Positions 3,951 through 6,154 of a stretch of 6,154 nt of DNA are shown here, in pieces. The stretch spans positions 1 to 6,154 of the forward strand of contig DYOK01000161.1 of the NCBI GenBank assembly GCA_020720565.1, in the 5' to 3' direction. This DNA comes from Acetofilamentum sp. Lineage in GTDB: Bacteria; Bacteroidota; Bacteroidia; Bacteroidales; JAFGXI01. A model generated the notes under the pieces. That model was not told where the DNA came from. It saw nothing but the letters and a program-made list of their open reading frames with translations, and did not search any database. The position numbers were made by a program, and so were the translations under genes. Every line of letters begins with the position of its first letter. Within the stretch, counting starts at the first letter, position 1.

Positions 3951-6092
3951 ATGAAACCAATCATTCTTACATTAGTCGCAGTTGGCTTGTTAAGTGCATG
4001 CCAACAGCACACACAAATCGAACAAAAAAAAGAAAAAATGACGGTCAAATACCCTGTAAGCCAAAAAGTTGATAGTGTTGACACTTACTTTGGCACAAAA
4101 GTATCGGATCCATTCCGATGGCTCGAAGACGATAACAGTGAGCAAACTAAAGCATGGGTACAAGCTCAAAACAAAGTAACATTCGATTACTTAAATGCAT
4201 TGCCTTGCAAAGATACCATTAGTAAACGATTAACCTCAATGTTCAATTACCCTCGTATGTCTGCTCCCGAAAAAGTAGGCGAATATTTCTTCTATTCAAA
4301 GAACGATGGTTTACAAAATCAGTCGGTCACATTCTATCGAAAAGGTGAAACCGGAGCCGAAAAAGTTTTTATCGACCCCAACGCCATGTCATCAGACGGT
4401 ACTGTAACAGCTAGTTTGGCAGGTGCCTCAAAAGACGACAAATACATGGCTATAGCCATCAATAGAGCCGGATCTGATTGGAGCGAAATTCAAGTTAAAG
4501 TTGTAGAAACTGGCGAGTACCTTAGCGATAAAGTTGAGCGCGTCAAATTTTCAGGAGCAGCTTGGTTTGGCGACGGCTTTTTTTATAGCCGTTTTCCCGA
4601 ACCAAAAGATGGTCGCGATTTTTCGGCAGCCAACGAATACCATTCTATCTATTATCACAAATTGGGCACGCCTCAAAAAGAAGATCAGTTAGTTTTTATC
4701 AACGAAAAACAACCCAAACTCTATTACGGTGTGCATTTGACCGAAAAACAAGAGTATATGTTCTTGACAGAGTCAGAAGGAACCGAAGGCGTTAATATTT
4801 ATTATGCTTTACCATCGTTAAAACCAGAATGGAAGCTCCTAGTGGGCGACTTTAAACAACAAGGTGGTGTGGTCGATTATCAAAATGGTCAATTTTTATT
4901 TTTGACCGATAAAGATGCTCCAAATTACAAGTTGCTTGCCGTCGACCCCAAACAACCCGAAGAGGCCAAATGGAAAACTGTGATTGCCGAAAAGAAAACC
5001 AAATTGCAAAGTGTAACTACTGGTGGCGGACAAATGTTTGCTTCTTACCTCGAAAACGCATCGACCAAAATTTATAGCATGAGCTACGATGGTCAAAATA
5101 TAAAAGAAATTACACTACCTACATTTGGTACTGCCGACGGATTCGCAGGCAAAGCCGAAGAAACTAAGCTATATTATGGCTTTACTTCGTTTACTTATCC
5201 CTATACTATTTTTGAGTACGATGTAAAAACAGCACAATCTAAAGTATATTATCAGCCTAAATTGGCTTTTAATCCCGAAGATTACGTAGCCGAGCAAGTT
5301 TGGTATCCATCAAAAGATAAAACACCTGTTTCGCTGTTTATTGTGCACAAAAAAGGTATAGCACTCGACGGAACGCATCCGACTTTGCTTTATGGTTATG
5401 GCGGATTTAATATCGACTTAACCCCTTCGTTTAGTGTGTCAAATATTATTTTGTTGGAAAATGGCGGTGTATATGCTGTTGCCAATTTACGTGGTGGAGG
5501 CGAGTACGGTCAAGAATGGCACAAAGCTGGCATGAAAACCAAAAAACAAAACGTGTTCGACGACTTTATTGCTGCTGGCGAATTCTTAATCGAAAAGAAA
5601 TACACTTCTAAAGAGCGTTTGGCTATCTCTGGGGGCTCTAATGGCGGCCTTTTAGTTGGAGCTTGTATGACCCAACGCCCCGATTTATTTAGAGTAGCCT
5701 TCCCTGCGGTTGGAGTATTAGATATGCTTCGCTATCACAAATTTACAGTGGGCTGGGGATGGACACCTGAATATGGCTCAAGTGAAGAAAGCGAAGAAAT
5801 GTTTAAATATCTTTATGCTTATTCTCCTTTACATAACTTGAAAAAGGGTGTAACCTATCCTGCTACCATGGTGACAACAGCCGATCACGACGACCGTGTG
5901 GTTCCTGCACATTCTTTTAAATTTGCTGCCACCTTACAAGAAATGACAGGCAATCAATATCCAGCGTTAATCCGTATCGAAACCAATGCAGGTCACGGAG
6001 CGGGCACACCCATCGGCAAAACCATCGAGCAGCAAGCCGACAAATGGGCGTTTATGTTTTACAATATGGATTTTAAACCATACAGTAAATAA
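3951..6092 (+). CDS. Prolyl oligopeptidase (S9A serine peptidase), predicted lipoprotein
   Basis: This 713-aa enzyme should cleave short peptides after proline. It starts with a lipoprotein signal: a hydrophobic stretch and lipobox LLSAC with C17 as the lipidated residue, followed by a charged linker, so the mature protein is probably membrane-anchored outside the cytoplasm. The family core begins at YPVSQKVDSVDTYFGTKVSDPFRWLED (34-60), then a seven-bladed beta-propeller at about 105-450 and the alpha/beta-hydrolase domain at about 455-713. The catalytic triad is S563 in GGSNGG, D647 in DHDDRVVP and H682 in AGHGAG. Y483 (YGYGGF, oxyanion hole), W604 and R649 (substrate contacts), judged by comparison with porcine prolyl oligopeptidase, are also present. 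The length fits the family plus signal. There is no Shine-Dalgarno sequence; the start is preceded by an A-rich leader (ATAAAA), normal for the phylum. It stands alone after a repeat-rich spacer, with no convincing -7 element seen. It is complete and shows no sign of inactivation. Confidence 0.95.
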   Translation: MKPIILTLVAVGLLSACQQHTQIEQKKEKMTVKYPVSQKVDSVDTYFGTKVSDPFRWLEDDNSEQTKAWVQAQNKVTFDYLNALPCKDTISKRLTSMFNYPRMSAPEKVGEYFFYSKNDGLQNQSVTFYRKGETGAEKVFIDPNAMSSDGTVTASLAGASKDDKYMAIAINRAGSDWSEIQVKVVETGEYLSDKVERVKFSGAAWFGDGFFYSRFPEPKDGRDFSAANEYHSIYYHKLGTPQKEDQLVFINEKQPKLYYGVHLTEKQEYMFLTESEGTEGVNIYYALPSLKPEWKLLVGDFKQQGGVVDYQNGQFLFLTDKDAPNYKLLAVDPKQPEEAKWKTVIAEKKTKLQSVTTGGGQMFASYLENASTKIYSMSYDGQNIKEITLPTFGTADGFAGKAEETKLYYGFTSFTYPYTIFEYDVKTAQSKVYYQPKLAFNPEDYVAEQVWYPSKDKTPVSLFIVHKKGIALDGTHPTLLYGYGGFNIDLTPSFSVSNIILLENGGVYAVANLRGGGEYGQEWHKAGMKTKKQNVFDDFIAAGEFLIEKKYTSKERLAISGGSNGGLLVGACMTQRPDLFRVAFPAVGVLDMLRYHKFTVGWGWTPEYGSSEESEEMFKYLYAYSPLHNLKKGVTYPATMVTTADHDDRVVPAHSFKFAATLQEMTGNQYPALIRIETNAGHGAGTPIGKTIEQQADKWAFMFYNMDFKPYSK

Positions 6093-6154
6093 GTGCCCAG
6101 AATAACAAATAGCTCGAAGACCTTAAATTCTTTTAACTCAACTTGAAAATCAAT

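Noticed and set aside
3866..4084. Antisense 72-codon ORF across the peptidase start
   Set aside because: It runs through the lipoprotein signal sequence of the peptidase and the palindromic spacer; no supporting start signal.
4896..5096. Antisense 66-codon ORF inside the peptidase gene
   Set aside because: Shadow of the beta-propeller coding region with no supporting signal.

Overview
The window looks like a chromosomal piece of an AT-rich Bacteroidota genome. The evidence is the candidate promoters that fit the phylum's TAnnTTTG -7 consensus, A-rich translation starts mostly without Shine-Dalgarno sequences, and the style of the encoded proteins. I cannot name a genus. No rRNA, tRNA, CRISPR array, transposase or phage gene is visible.

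Layout. Positions 1-253 hold the end of an unrecognised plus-strand transcription unit: a reading frame that enters from the left edge and ends at 95, overlapped by a 53-codon ORF (92-253) through an ATGA junction. Positions 254-648 are non-coding and very AT-rich. They end in a good promoter element (605-612) and an unusually complete Shine-Dalgarno sequence (639-644). Next is a two-gene transport operon: a 90-aa DUF485 membrane protein (649-921) and a 636-aa ActP-like sodium:solute symporter (969-2879). The symporter carries a large soluble insertion between its sixth and seventh membrane helices. This pair most likely imports acetate or another small monocarboxylate with sodium.

The 420-base gap 2880-3299 is not empty. 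It has a 13-bp inverted repeat enclosing a candidate promoter, followed by what looks like the broken N-terminal membrane anchor of a sensor-type protein. A 161-aa orphan membrane protein with a possible zinc-binding Cys/His set follows (3300-3785). A palindromic repeat-rich spacer (about 3812-3911) separates it from a 713-aa lipoprotein prolyl oligopeptidase (S9A) with all catalytic residues present (3951-6092). The last 62 bases contain no feature I can support.

The genes share a strand but, apart from the DUF485/symporter pair, nothing ties them into one pathway. I do not see a convincing new multi-gene system. The points most worth checking are the symporter insertion, the orphan Cys/His membrane protein, the decayed sensor fragment with the inverted-repeat element beside it, and the spacer repeat.
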